Assembly: GCA_030673585.1 (NCBI GenBank)
Contig: DAOVIU010000026.1
Coordinates: 1-9,262, forward strand
From: Pseudomonadota bacterium
GTDB taxonomy: Bacteria; Desulfobacterota; BSN033; G020346125
DNA: 9,262 nt
Direction of reading: 5' to 3'
The notes beneath the pieces were generated by a model. That model had not been told where the DNA came from. It saw nothing but the letters and a program-made list of their open reading frames with translations, and did not search any database. This document shows positions 1-6,226 of the stretch, piece by piece. The stretch's first letter is position 1, and every line of letters begins with the position of its first letter. The position numbers and the translations under genes are program-made.

Positions 1-578
1 GGAGGACCAATTTCCTCCTGAGTTTTGGCTACTTTCTCCATCCCCTTTTTGATTTCCGAGAGGATGTTATCGAGGGGGGCATTTTCCTTTGCGAGTTGAT
101 TCAGCTTGTACTCCAATCCCATGATTCGAGGAGCCGTATAGGCGAACGAAATCTCATCGCCATCCAGTTGAGGAAGTTTCTTCTTGGTCCAGAGCAGGTA
201 TAAGCGAAAAGGACGCTGTGTATCCTTAGCCGTATAGCCCCCCAACACGAAATAGACGTGGTGGATGGGGTCAACGGGAAGGATTTCGCACCGTTTGCGC
301 ATAAACCTCTCGAATTCAGTGCTCAAGAATGGCAAGGTCGCCCCATATACCTCCTGAATATCGTCCAATCCCTCCTCCTTGAGAAAGTTCCTCAGGGCAT
401 GACACATCTCCACTCCATCTGCAGCGCCACCGGTGAGAATGGCCGCTTGCTTGCTGAGTTGCACCAAGCGATCTATCGTAAGTTCTATCATCTTGCCGCT
501 GGGATCGAAGTCTACCGCTTTACCATCCGTTGTCAAAACAATTCCGTGGACATTTTGGCATACGATAAGCTGGGACAT
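1..578 (-). CDS. Proteasome/HslV-like Ntn-hydrolase-fold protein (C-terminus cut off by window edge)
   Basis: An open frame runs from the ATG at 578 to the left edge without a stop, giving 192 codons of an incomplete protein. AGGAG lies 6 bases before the ATG. The N-terminus begins M-S-Q-L-I-V, with GIVLTTDGKA at 12-21 and ILTGGAADG at 47-55. This resembles proteasome beta and HslV, where the nucleophile strand is followed by a D17 motif and then a GG-A-D turn leading into a long helix. If Met1 is removed, Ser becomes residue 1 and the Asp of TTDG falls exactly at position 17. Arg37 seems to occupy the place of catalytic Lys33. A second strand pair (VYFVLGGY, FRLYLLWTK) and a C-terminal helix resembling the proteasome's follow. 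No signal peptide is seen, so it is probably cytoplasmic. Family assignment is from motif order by eye; peptidase activity is uncertain because Thr1 and Lys33 are not conserved. It diverges from the thioredoxin/flavin gene. Confidence 0.7.
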   Translation of the reverse strand, partial: MSQLIVCQNVHGIVLTTDGKAVDFDPSGKMIELTIDRLVQLSKQAAILTGGAADGVEMCHALRNFLKEEGLDDIQEVYGATLPFLSTEFERFMRKRCEILPVDPIHHVYFVLGGYTAKDTQRPFRLYLLWTKKKLPQLDGDEISFAYTAPRIMGLEYKLNQLAKENAPLDNILSEIKKGMEKVAKTQEEIGP

Positions 579-609
579 TGGGTGCTCCTTTCCAGTTGTT
601 CTTCGGGTT

Positions 610-639
610 CATATACCACAGGGGATTTCAGGGTTTCAA
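610..639 (-). promoter_or_regulatory. Candidate sigma70-type promoter for the proteasome-like gene
   Basis: On the minus strand TTGAAA (634-639) lies 18 bp from TATATG (610-615), about 30 bp upstream of the ATG at 578. The -35 box matches TTGACA at five of six positions and the -10 matches TATAAT at four. This is eye matching only. Confidence 0.35.
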
Positions 640-655
640 TAGAAAATGGCCACCC

Positions 656-685
656 TTGACTACCTCATCCCCGTTTTGTTATTGT
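656..685 (+). promoter_or_regulatory. Candidate sigma70-type promoter for the thioredoxin/flavin operon
   Basis: TTGACT (656-661) is followed after 18 bp by TATTGT (680-685). This would start transcription near 692 and leave a leader of roughly 40 bases before the GTG at 730. It lies upstream of, and does not overlap, the candidate minus-strand promoter, so the 579-729 gap could serve both divergent genes. Confidence 0.35.
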
Positions 686-714
686 CCTTTGAGAAACTAA
701 TCTCAACCATCCCT

Positions 715-720
715 AGGAGG
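715..720 (+). promoter_or_regulatory. Strong ribosome binding site that fixes the start of the thioredoxin/flavin gene
   Basis: AGGAGG lies 9 bases before the GTG at 730 and 18 bases before the next in-frame ATG at 739. The longest frame, from 646, would put this site inside the coding region and begin upstream of the candidate promoter's -10 box. GTG at 730 is therefore the best start. Confidence 0.65.
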
Positions 721-729
721 TTGAAAACT

Positions 730-1863
730 GTGGCGCATATGAGACAGAGAAGATTTTCGCTTCTTCTCGCTCTCCTTTGCTGTTCCCTTATCCTCGTCGT
801 ATCCGCCTCGGGAAAGAAGTCAGCCAAGGGGACCAAGTTTGGAGACCTCTTTCCCCGATATACCTTTCCCCCATCAGCTTCTTCGCAGGATCTGGCATAT
901 CTGGGGATTTCCGAGGGGAAGTCCTTTACCCTTGGAGATATCAAGGCCGACCTCATCGTGCTGGAACTCATCAATATTTATTGCACTAGTTGCCAGAAGC
1001 AGGCACCCATCTACAATGAAGTCTTCGCTCTTGTCGAAAGCGATCCCCTAATGAAGGGCAAAGTCAAGTGGATGGGAGTGGGAGTCGGCAATAATGAAAG
1101 GGAAGTGGAGTCCTTCCGCAGGGAAAAAAATATCCCGTTCCCCATCTTTCCCGATATCCGTTTCGATTTCTACCAGGCCATAGGAGGTCCGGGAGGAATC
1201 CGGACCCCCTTAACCCTTCTGGTGAGGAAAGACGAAAAGGGGAGGGGAATCATTGTCGAATCCCACATGGGTTTTCTCGGCGGTAAAAAGGAGATCTTCG
1301 AAGCGATCAAGGCGGCCTTACAATATGACCTGGCGTATTTGAGGATCGAGGAAGGGAAAAGGGTGGTCCTTCCCGCAACGAAGAAGCTGAAGCCCCCAAT
1401 TTCCGATGAGGAATTGCTGAAAAAAATCAAGGAGGGAATGGCCCTCCCCGAGGCGTCGGTTGAGGAGATTCGGAGGATCGCACCCGAGGAGGAATACCTT
1501 TACGCGGGGAAGGTCAAGATTAGAGGCCAAGAGAAGCACCTCTTCGCCAAAGCAGTCAGCTGGCCTCCCCTTTGCGATATCTGCCATGATATTCACTTCA
1601 TCTATGTCTTCGATGAAGAGGGGAAAATCGTTAATTTTATCCCCGTTCATCTCCCCAAGGAGTACAACATGGTTTGGGATCAAAAAGATGTCGAGGCGAT
1701 GAAAAAGCGCCTCATTGGTCGTTCCCTGCTTAAACCCTTCGAATTCGATCGCGATGTGGATGCGATCAGTGGGGCTACCATTACCGTGGTAGTTATCTTC
1801 CACCGGTTGAACGAAGGGATGGAAATCTACGCCGCATTGATGAAACAAGGATACGTAAAGTAA
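730..1863 (+). CDS. Exported thioredoxin-like protein with CxxCH motif and C-terminal FMN_bind-like flavinylation domain
   Basis: A protein of 377 residues from the GTG at 730. A basic start (MRQRR, from residue 4) followed by a leucine-rich core and VSASG around residues 24-28 forms a signal peptide or N-terminal anchor. Residues about 38-200 look like a TlpA/redoxin-type thioredoxin fold, with CTSC at 85-88 in the expected place after a beta strand and a Thr-Pro (P160) as candidate cis-proline. The C-terminal third holds CDICH at 282-286, a CxxCH pattern that could bind c-type heme or a metal. It ends with DAISGAT at 344-350, the D-x-x-S-G-A-T signature of RnfG/NqrC-type FMN_bind domains, in which ApbE attaches FMN to the Thr (here T350). 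The inferred role is periplasmic electron transfer between a flavin and thiols. No apbE or membrane electron donor is in the window. It heads a three-gene plus-strand run. Confidence 0.85.
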   Translation: MAHMRQRRFSLLLALLCCSLILVVSASGKKSAKGTKFGDLFPRYTFPPSASSQDLAYLGISEGKSFTLGDIKADLIVLELINIYCTSCQKQAPIYNEVFALVESDPLMKGKVKWMGVGVGNNEREVESFRREKNIPFPIFPDIRFDFYQAIGGPGGIRTPLTLLVRKDEKGRGIIVESHMGFLGGKKEIFEAIKAALQYDLAYLRIEEGKRVVLPATKKLKPPISDEELLKKIKEGMALPEASVEEIRRIAPEEEYLYAGKVKIRGQEKHLFAKAVSWPPLCDICHDIHFIYVFDEEGKIVNFIPVHLPKEYNMVWDQKDVEAMKKRLIGRSLLKPFEFDRDVDAISGATITVVVIFHRLNEGMEIYAALMKQGYVK

Positions 1864-1886
1864 GGAGACCCTTCTCAAATCATCCA

Positions 1887-1907
1887 TCTCTATACGGCAA
1901 ATAGAGA
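1887..1907. repeat. Short inverted repeat between the thioredoxin/flavin gene and the UbiA gene
   Basis: TCTCTAT and ATAGAGA form a perfect 7-bp inverted repeat with a 7-nt loop in the 111-bp gap between the stop at 1863 and the start near 1975. No T-run follows, so it is not a standard intrinsic terminator. It could be an operator, an mRNA processing hairpin or chance. Confidence 0.3.
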
Positions 1908-1974
1908 CTACCACTTATGGTTGCAGTGGAAGTATCCAGATTCTCAATTCCCTAATTGCACAGAAGATATGATT

Positions 1975-2892
1975 ATGGAACCGAGTTGGAAGGATTGGTT
2001 CCAGCTATCGCGCCCTCATTTCCACAGCGTTGGGATTTTGCCCTTTATCCTGGGCCTCACCCTCTCGTGGCGGCTGGGAAACCCCATCAACTGGCCGGTA
2101 TTCCTGCTGGGATTGGTGGCCGTCATCTTGGTCATGCTCTCCACCTACTACGGTGGGGAGGCCTACGATGTCATAGAGGACCGCATTGCCTGGTCCGACG
2201 GTGGGAATCCCTTTTCAGGCGGGTCTGGGATGGTGGTCAGGGGACGGATAACAGCTCGGCAGGCCAAAGGGGCCAGCCTCGCTGCCCTTATTGCAGCGAT
2301 CCTCATAGGGACCTTTCTCCAGTTCGGCCTTAAAACCGGGCCCTTGACCTTGCCCCTAGGGCTTGCGGGGGCATTTGCGGGATATTTTTACTCCACCCCT
2401 CCCTTCCGATGGGCCAAACGTGGCTTTGGAGAATTCATAATTGGCTTCTGTTATGGCTGGCTCCCTGTAGCCATGGCCTTCTATCTCCAAACCGGCTTGC
2501 TGCACCCGCTCATCCTCTGGCTTTCCATCCCAATTGGCTGCACCATATTCAACGTAATTCTGCTGAATGAATTCCCGGATTATGACGGCGATAGCCAAGC
2601 GGGCAAAAAGAATTTGACGGTTCGTCTGGGCCGGGACTTTGCCTCCCATATTTACGGGATGGTAACGCTCCTTGCCTGGATTTTCCTCGTGCTAAGCCTC
2701 TCTGCTGGGGTGCCAGTTCACCTGGCCGTCCTTGGCACCCCCCTTTATCTCATGGGCGGGAAGATTTACCTTGAACTTCGGAGGGGCGCTTACGGGAACA
2801 AAAACATCCTGAAGAAGCTCTGCGGGCTCAATCTGACCATCAATCTCGGTACGACGGTCCTGATGATTCTATGCCTGATCCTATGGATGTAA
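1975..2892 (+). CDS. UbiA-family membrane prenyltransferase
   Basis: A protein of 305 residues with about eight hydrophobic segments, the usual size and topology for UbiA/MenA-type enzymes, which join a polyprenyl diphosphate to an aromatic or other acceptor in the membrane. The first acidic motif reads GGEAYDVIED (about residues 60-69). It keeps the D-x-x-x-D pair but has Gly-Glu where the family usually has Asn-Asp. The second motif, NEFPDYDGD (about 198-206), is followed by GKKNLTVRLG, typical of the family. NPFSGGSGMVVRGRI after motif one also suits MenA-like members. A frame from TTG at 1921 exists, but the ATG at 1975 has AGAAG 8 bases upstream and begins just before the conserved W-x-x-W...RP region. 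ATG at 1969 is an alternative. The acceptor is unknown: no other quinone, carotenoid or heme O genes are nearby. It is followed closely by the hydrolase gene. Confidence 0.88.
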   Translation: MEPSWKDWFQLSRPHFHSVGILPFILGLTLSWRLGNPINWPVFLLGLVAVILVMLSTYYGGEAYDVIEDRIAWSDGGNPFSGGSGMVVRGRITARQAKGASLAALIAAILIGTFLQFGLKTGPLTLPLGLAGAFAGYFYSTPPFRWAKRGFGEFIIGFCYGWLPVAMAFYLQTGLLHPLILWLSIPIGCTIFNVILLNEFPDYDGDSQAGKKNLTVRLGRDFASHIYGMVTLLAWIFLVLSLSAGVPVHLAVLGTPLYLMGGKIYLELRRGAYGNKNILKKLCGLNLTINLGTTVLMILCLILWM

Positions 2893-2904
2893 AACGACCA
2901 AATC

Positions 2905-2909
2905 GGAGG
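2905..2909 (+). promoter_or_regulatory. Ribosome binding site fixing the start of the hydrolase gene
   Basis: GGAGG lies 9 bases before the ATG at 2919. An earlier in-frame ATG at 2871 would overlap the end of the UbiA gene and add 16 residues with no similarity to a typical hydrolase N-terminus. Confidence 0.6.
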
Positions 2910-2918
2910 TACATTGTT

Positions 2919-3719
2919 ATGGACAAATATGAGAGTGATCTTTCGATCTTCGACCAACCTCAAGTGCTCCAGGTCATGTTCTACCCTCGGAGGGATTTTG
3001 GGGGTACTCCGTCGGCTCCCAATGCGTCGGTCCACTTTATCGAGGTGGAGGAAGGCATATCCATCGGCTGCACGTTCTATTGGCTCGATACGGATTCCGC
3101 AAACATCCTCTATTTCCATGGCAACGGTGAGATTGCGAGCGACTACGACCCCATCGCTCCCCTATACAACCGCAGGAAGATCAACTTCTTTGTGGCCGAC
3201 TACCGGGGATATGGCATCAGCGGAGGGCATCCCACCGCGACGGGCATGATCCGCGATGCCCACAACGTCTTCGAGGGGTTTAAGGATATTCTCAAGGAGA
3301 GAAGGGCGAAAGGGCCCCTATTTTTGATGGGCCGTTCCCTGGGAAGCGCTTCGGCCATCGAACTGGCCTTCCATTACCAGGCGGAAGCGAAAGGATTGAT
3401 CGTTGAGAGCGGTTTTGCCGATGCCTTGGGGCTCCTATCACGCTTTGGCGTGTCCATCAAGGGAGCGAGGGAAGATGTAGGATCGTTCAACCTCGAGAAG
3501 ATCCAAACAATTTCCATTCCCACCCTCATCATCCATTCCCAATACGACCATATTATTCCCCTGGAGGAGGGGATTCAGCTCCACAACTCCTCGGGAGCGA
3601 AGGAGAAGGAACTGGTAATTATTCCCAACGCGAATCACAACGATCTCATGGTGGTGGGAATGGATCAATACTTTGAAGCCATCGAGAAGTTCGTCCTTGC
3701 CAACCGATCGCCTTCTTAA
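2919..3719 (+). CDS. Alpha/beta hydrolase (serine hydrolase)
   Basis: A 266-residue cytoplasmic protein with the complete alpha/beta hydrolase layout of the BAAT/Bem46-like group. It has an oxyanion motif YFHGNG at about 65-70 and DYRGYGISGG after the next strand. The nucleophile elbow GRSLG has Ser140. A late acid, Asp210, sits in HSQYDHIIP, and the catalytic His240 in NANHND. This order of Ser, Asp, His and the spacing are normal, so the enzyme should be active. Such enzymes cleave esters, thioesters or amides; the substrate cannot be told from sequence. The gene starts 26 bp after the UbiA stop, so the two are probably one transcript. The hydrolase may act on the prenylated product, but that is inference from position only. 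No signal peptide is seen. Confidence 0.87.
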   Translation: MDKYESDLSIFDQPQVLQVMFYPRRDFGGTPSAPNASVHFIEVEEGISIGCTFYWLDTDSANILYFHGNGEIASDYDPIAPLYNRRKINFFVADYRGYGISGGHPTATGMIRDAHNVFEGFKDILKERRAKGPLFLMGRSLGSASAIELAFHYQAEAKGLIVESGFADALGLLSRFGVSIKGAREDVGSFNLEKIQTISIPTLIIHSQYDHIIPLEEGIQLHNSSGAKEKELVIIPNANHNDLMVVGMDQYFEAIEKFVLANRSPS

Positions 3720-3799
3720 AGGAGCCTCGCTTCCTAATGTAGTTATTCATATGTTATTTTAGTAGGTTAATGAATTTTTATTAATGTTTTTTCTAGAGT
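3720..3799. terminator. AT-rich convergent intergenic gap, possible weak terminator
   Basis: This 80-bp gap separates the stops of two convergent operons and is much richer in A+T than the flanking genes. A weak AT-only inverted repeat (TTAAT...ATTAA) is followed by six T residues at 3787-3792 on the plus strand. No GC-rich stem is present, so intrinsic termination is only a guess; Rho-dependent ending is equally possible. Confidence 0.25.
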
Positions 3800-4480
3800 T
3801 TATATCACGCGCTTGTCAGCTTGAGCCCTCCTATATTCCCCTCTCAACTCCTCTGGATTGAGTTCCAAGAGTCTATCCATTTCCTCATCGCATTCACCAC
3901 TGTCCAACTGTTTTAACCGATCAATCACATGGGGATAAGGGGGAACCAGATATTTTCCATATAAACGTCGGCAGAGGAGGGCAATATAATGGGGTGATAA
4001 CTCTCCAGGGCACTTGGCCGCACAAAGGGTACACATGACGCATTCCATTGACAAGTCAGCGGCCTTTTGAATGTCCCCAACCGAAGCTGCGGCAACGACC
4101 TCCATAACCGGGATATCTTGAGGACACATCTTTGTGCATGTGTTACAGCCCAAACATCGAGCAATTTCGGGATAGAGCTTCGCGATGTTTTCAGCCATGG
4201 GTTTCACGTTTTCTATATCATAAACCCCCTTTCGGGAGGGAAAATGGGGCATATTCAGCATCATCATACCCGGCTCGACTAATGTGACGCATGCCAAGCC
4301 CGTTCTTATTTTATAATTTCCCGGGCCCCCGTATACCATGGCACAGGCTCCACACGCCCCCCCTCGGCATCCACATCCCCTGATAATCTGAAAGCCCGCG
4401 TATTCCATAGCTTTTTGTACGGTGAGTGAAGATGGAACCCGATATTTTCTTCCCATTATAAAAATGTCTATAAGATCCAT
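3800..4480 (-). CDS. Fumarate reductase/succinate dehydrogenase-type iron-sulfur subunit with 2Fe-2S and two 4Fe-4S motifs
   Basis: A 226-residue Fe-S protein. The N-terminal plant-ferredoxin-like domain has C38, C43, C46 and C64 in the SdhB/FrdB [2Fe-2S] pattern. The C-terminal domain has two full ferredoxin motifs, C109-x2-C-x2-C-x3-C119-P and C147-x2-C-x2-C-x3-C157-P. Classical SdhB/FrdB binds one [4Fe-4S] and one [3Fe-4S] cluster, so two complete motifs suggest two [4Fe-4S] clusters, nearer to TfrB/HdrC-like proteins. It has no CCG domain of the TfrB/HdrB kind and no membrane segment. It should pass electrons to or from the flavoprotein encoded 29 bp upstream, probably in a soluble complex. 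The start has only a weak Shine-Dalgarno (GAG, 8 bases before), and an in-frame TAG lies just upstream, so the ATG at 4480 is the first possible start. Confidence 0.9.
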   Translation of the reverse strand: MDLIDIFIMGRKYRVPSSLTVQKAMEYAGFQIIRGCGCRGGACGACAMVYGGPGNYKIRTGLACVTLVEPGMMMLNMPHFPSRKGVYDIENVKPMAENIAKLYPEIARCLGCNTCTKMCPQDIPVMEVVAAASVGDIQKAADLSMECVMCTLCAAKCPGELSPHYIALLCRRLYGKYLVPPYPHVIDRLKQLDSGECDEEMDRLLELNPEELRGEYRRAQADKRVI

Positions 4481-4509
4481 GTTCTAAGCTCGCAATCAAT
4501 TCTCCAATA

Positions 4510-6138
4510 TCATTGATGAACCCGTGTTAAAGCCCTTTCATAGCGATAGTCTGGTAACAGCAGAGGACTCCTCAGTCCTCGGTCCAGTCCTCTCTCGAGA
4601 ATTTCTCGATTATGTCTTACTACGTGATCCAAGCTCAGCTTGCCATAATCGGTATCTCTTGAATTTTCCGCGGCGTCGATTCCGGCCCTACGGCCAAAGA
4701 CGAAAATATCGATGAGGGAATTACCGCCCAATCGATTTCGCCCATGCACGCCACCTGCTGCCTCACCGACAACGTAGAGGTTTCCCACGCTACTTCTCCC
4801 CCTATCGTCGGTAAGAAAACCTCCGTTTTGGTAATGCTGAGCGGGATATACAAGAACAGGCTCCCTCGCTATATCAATACCGTACCGTTCAAACCGACGA
4901 TGCAAATGCTTGAGAAACCTCGTTATCGTTCCCCGACCCTTAACGATGTCGATTATGGGAACATCCAGCCATACTCCCTTCATTCCCGTGGGCGTTACGA
5001 TGTCTCTATCTCTCTGCGTGACCTCACGGATGATACCAGCTGCGACCGTATCTCGCGTTTCGAGCTCATTTACGAATCTCTCTCCGTCCTTGTTCACCAA
5101 ATGCGCCCCCCTGCCCCTTAGCCCCTCGGAGACCAAGAGGCCCAGTAGTTGTTCAGGATAAGCAGTGCCCGTTGGATGAAATTGGATCGAATCGATAAAG
5201 GCAAATTTCGCACCGGCCCTGTAACCCACAACTATCCCATCGGCCGTAGCCCCATAGTGATTGGTGGTAGGCATTCTTTGCAAGTGTAATCTTCCCAAAC
5301 CTCCCGTGGCCAGTATTACCTTCTTCGCCCTAACTACAAATGGTTTGTGTATTTCCAAGTTCATCAGCAACGCACCAGTGCATCTTCCCCCATCGAGGAG
5401 CAGTTCAACCACCGGCGAGAACTCAACAACCTCGATTCGGCGATTATCCACTTCATCTTTCAGCACATGCATAATCGCCATACCGGTGAAATCACCCACC
5501 GAATGAACGCGAGGACGACTATGGCCGCCCCCAAGTCGAAAGGTAGCCTTGGGAACAGTCCCATCACGTTCCTTATCAAAGGGAACGCCCAAATCCTCCA
5601 ACCATTTTAGGATGCGAGGGCTATCCATGGCCAGGGCGTGAACGAGTTCGGGAATATTGGTAAAATCCCCTCCCCCCATTGTGTCAATATAATACCGCAT
5701 GGGAGAATCCCCCGGGGAAACGCAGGCATTGATCCCACCTTCCGCCATAATCGTATTCGAATCCCCGAATCTCAATTTGGTTGCTAAAAGGACATTTGCC
5801 CCGGATTGGTGGGCAAACAGAGCAGCTGTAGCACCCCCTCCACCTCCCCCTATTACAAGGACATCCACATCCCTCTCGATATTCGTTAGATCGATTTCAG
5901 CCGGTTCACATAAACTTCTCGCCTCAAGCAGGTCGCACAATTCATTGGGCATCAAGGTTCCTCTTTCACATCCGATAGATAGTTCCCTCTCGACCCCGGG
6001 TCGATAATCGGGATGAAATCCCTTAATCAAATCCTCTTTTTCCGAGGGGGTTAGAAGGGGGATTTCCTGCTCGAGCCTCCTAACCCTCGTCGATTCCAGC
6101 CTAAGAACCGATTCTCTTAATACGCCTTCGTAGCCCAT
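4510..6138 (-). CDS. Fumarate reductase/succinate dehydrogenase-type flavoprotein
   Basis: A 542-residue FAD protein. Residues 1-90 are an extension without a nucleotide fold, seen (from memory) in uncharacterised Desulfobacterota relatives. The dinucleotide fold begins at VDVLVIGGGGGGATA (91-105). The four dicarboxylate-site residues of FrdA/SdhA appear conserved: H321 in QFHPTG, R341 in SEGLRGRG, H435 in HYQNGG and R469 in HGRNRLGGNS. In E. coli FrdA a His in an S-H-T-V-A-A-E-G-G context binds FAD covalently. Here the matching stretch is S-N-T-I-M-A-E-G-G with N128, so FAD is probably non-covalent as in L-aspartate oxidase. The C-terminal helical domain is short. The Fe-S partner follows directly; no anchor subunit is present. 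Fumarate reduction, succinate oxidation or action on a related acid are all possible. NadB is less likely given the Fe-S partner and N-terminal extension. No strong ribosome site precedes the ATG. Confidence 0.9.
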   Translation of the reverse strand: MGYEGVLRESVLRLESTRVRRLEQEIPLLTPSEKEDLIKGFHPDYRPGVERELSIGCERGTLMPNELCDLLEARSLCEPAEIDLTNIERDVDVLVIGGGGGGATAALFAHQSGANVLLATKLRFGDSNTIMAEGGINACVSPGDSPMRYYIDTMGGGDFTNIPELVHALAMDSPRILKWLEDLGVPFDKERDGTVPKATFRLGGGHSRPRVHSVGDFTGMAIMHVLKDEVDNRRIEVVEFSPVVELLLDGGRCTGALLMNLEIHKPFVVRAKKVILATGGLGRLHLQRMPTTNHYGATADGIVVGYRAGAKFAFIDSIQFHPTGTAYPEQLLGLLVSEGLRGRGAHLVNKDGERFVNELETRDTVAAGIIREVTQRDRDIVTPTGMKGVWLDVPIIDIVKGRGTITRFLKHLHRRFERYGIDIAREPVLVYPAQHYQNGGFLTDDRGRSSVGNLYVVGEAAGGVHGRNRLGGNSLIDIFVFGRRAGIDAAENSRDTDYGKLSLDHVVRHNREILERGLDRGLRSPLLLPDYRYERALTRVHQ

Positions 6139-6226
6139 TTTCTGCCGATTTCGACCAATTTCTTCCCGAAATGATGAGATCTATGGGGGAAAATGTGGCG
6201 GGGAGGTCAAAACCAGCTTGAATGCA

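Noticed and set aside
258..659. 133-residue plus-strand open frame
   Set aside because: It is antisense to the proteasome-like gene, which has a good ribosome site and recognisable fold motifs; this frame has none.
646..729. Upstream extension of the thioredoxin/flavin gene from 646
   Set aside because: It would run through the candidate promoter and the AGGAGG site, and it adds a segment ahead of an already good signal peptide.
1318..1914. 198-residue minus-strand open frame
   Set aside because: Lies opposite the FMN_bind-like part of the redox gene, with no recognisable motifs; a shadow frame.
4744..5121. 125-residue plus-strand open frame
   Set aside because: Antisense to the conserved FAD and substrate motifs of the flavoprotein; no protein-like features.
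4510..6138. L-aspartate oxidase (NadB) as the identity of the flavoprotein
   Set aside because: The directly linked three-cluster Fe-S subunit and the 90-residue N-terminal extension do not fit NadB, although the non-covalent FAD site does.
6178..6210. TTGACC and TAGATC on the minus strand as a promoter for the flavoprotein
   Set aside because: The spacer is 21 bp, too long for a standard sigma70 promoter, and the -10 match is poor.
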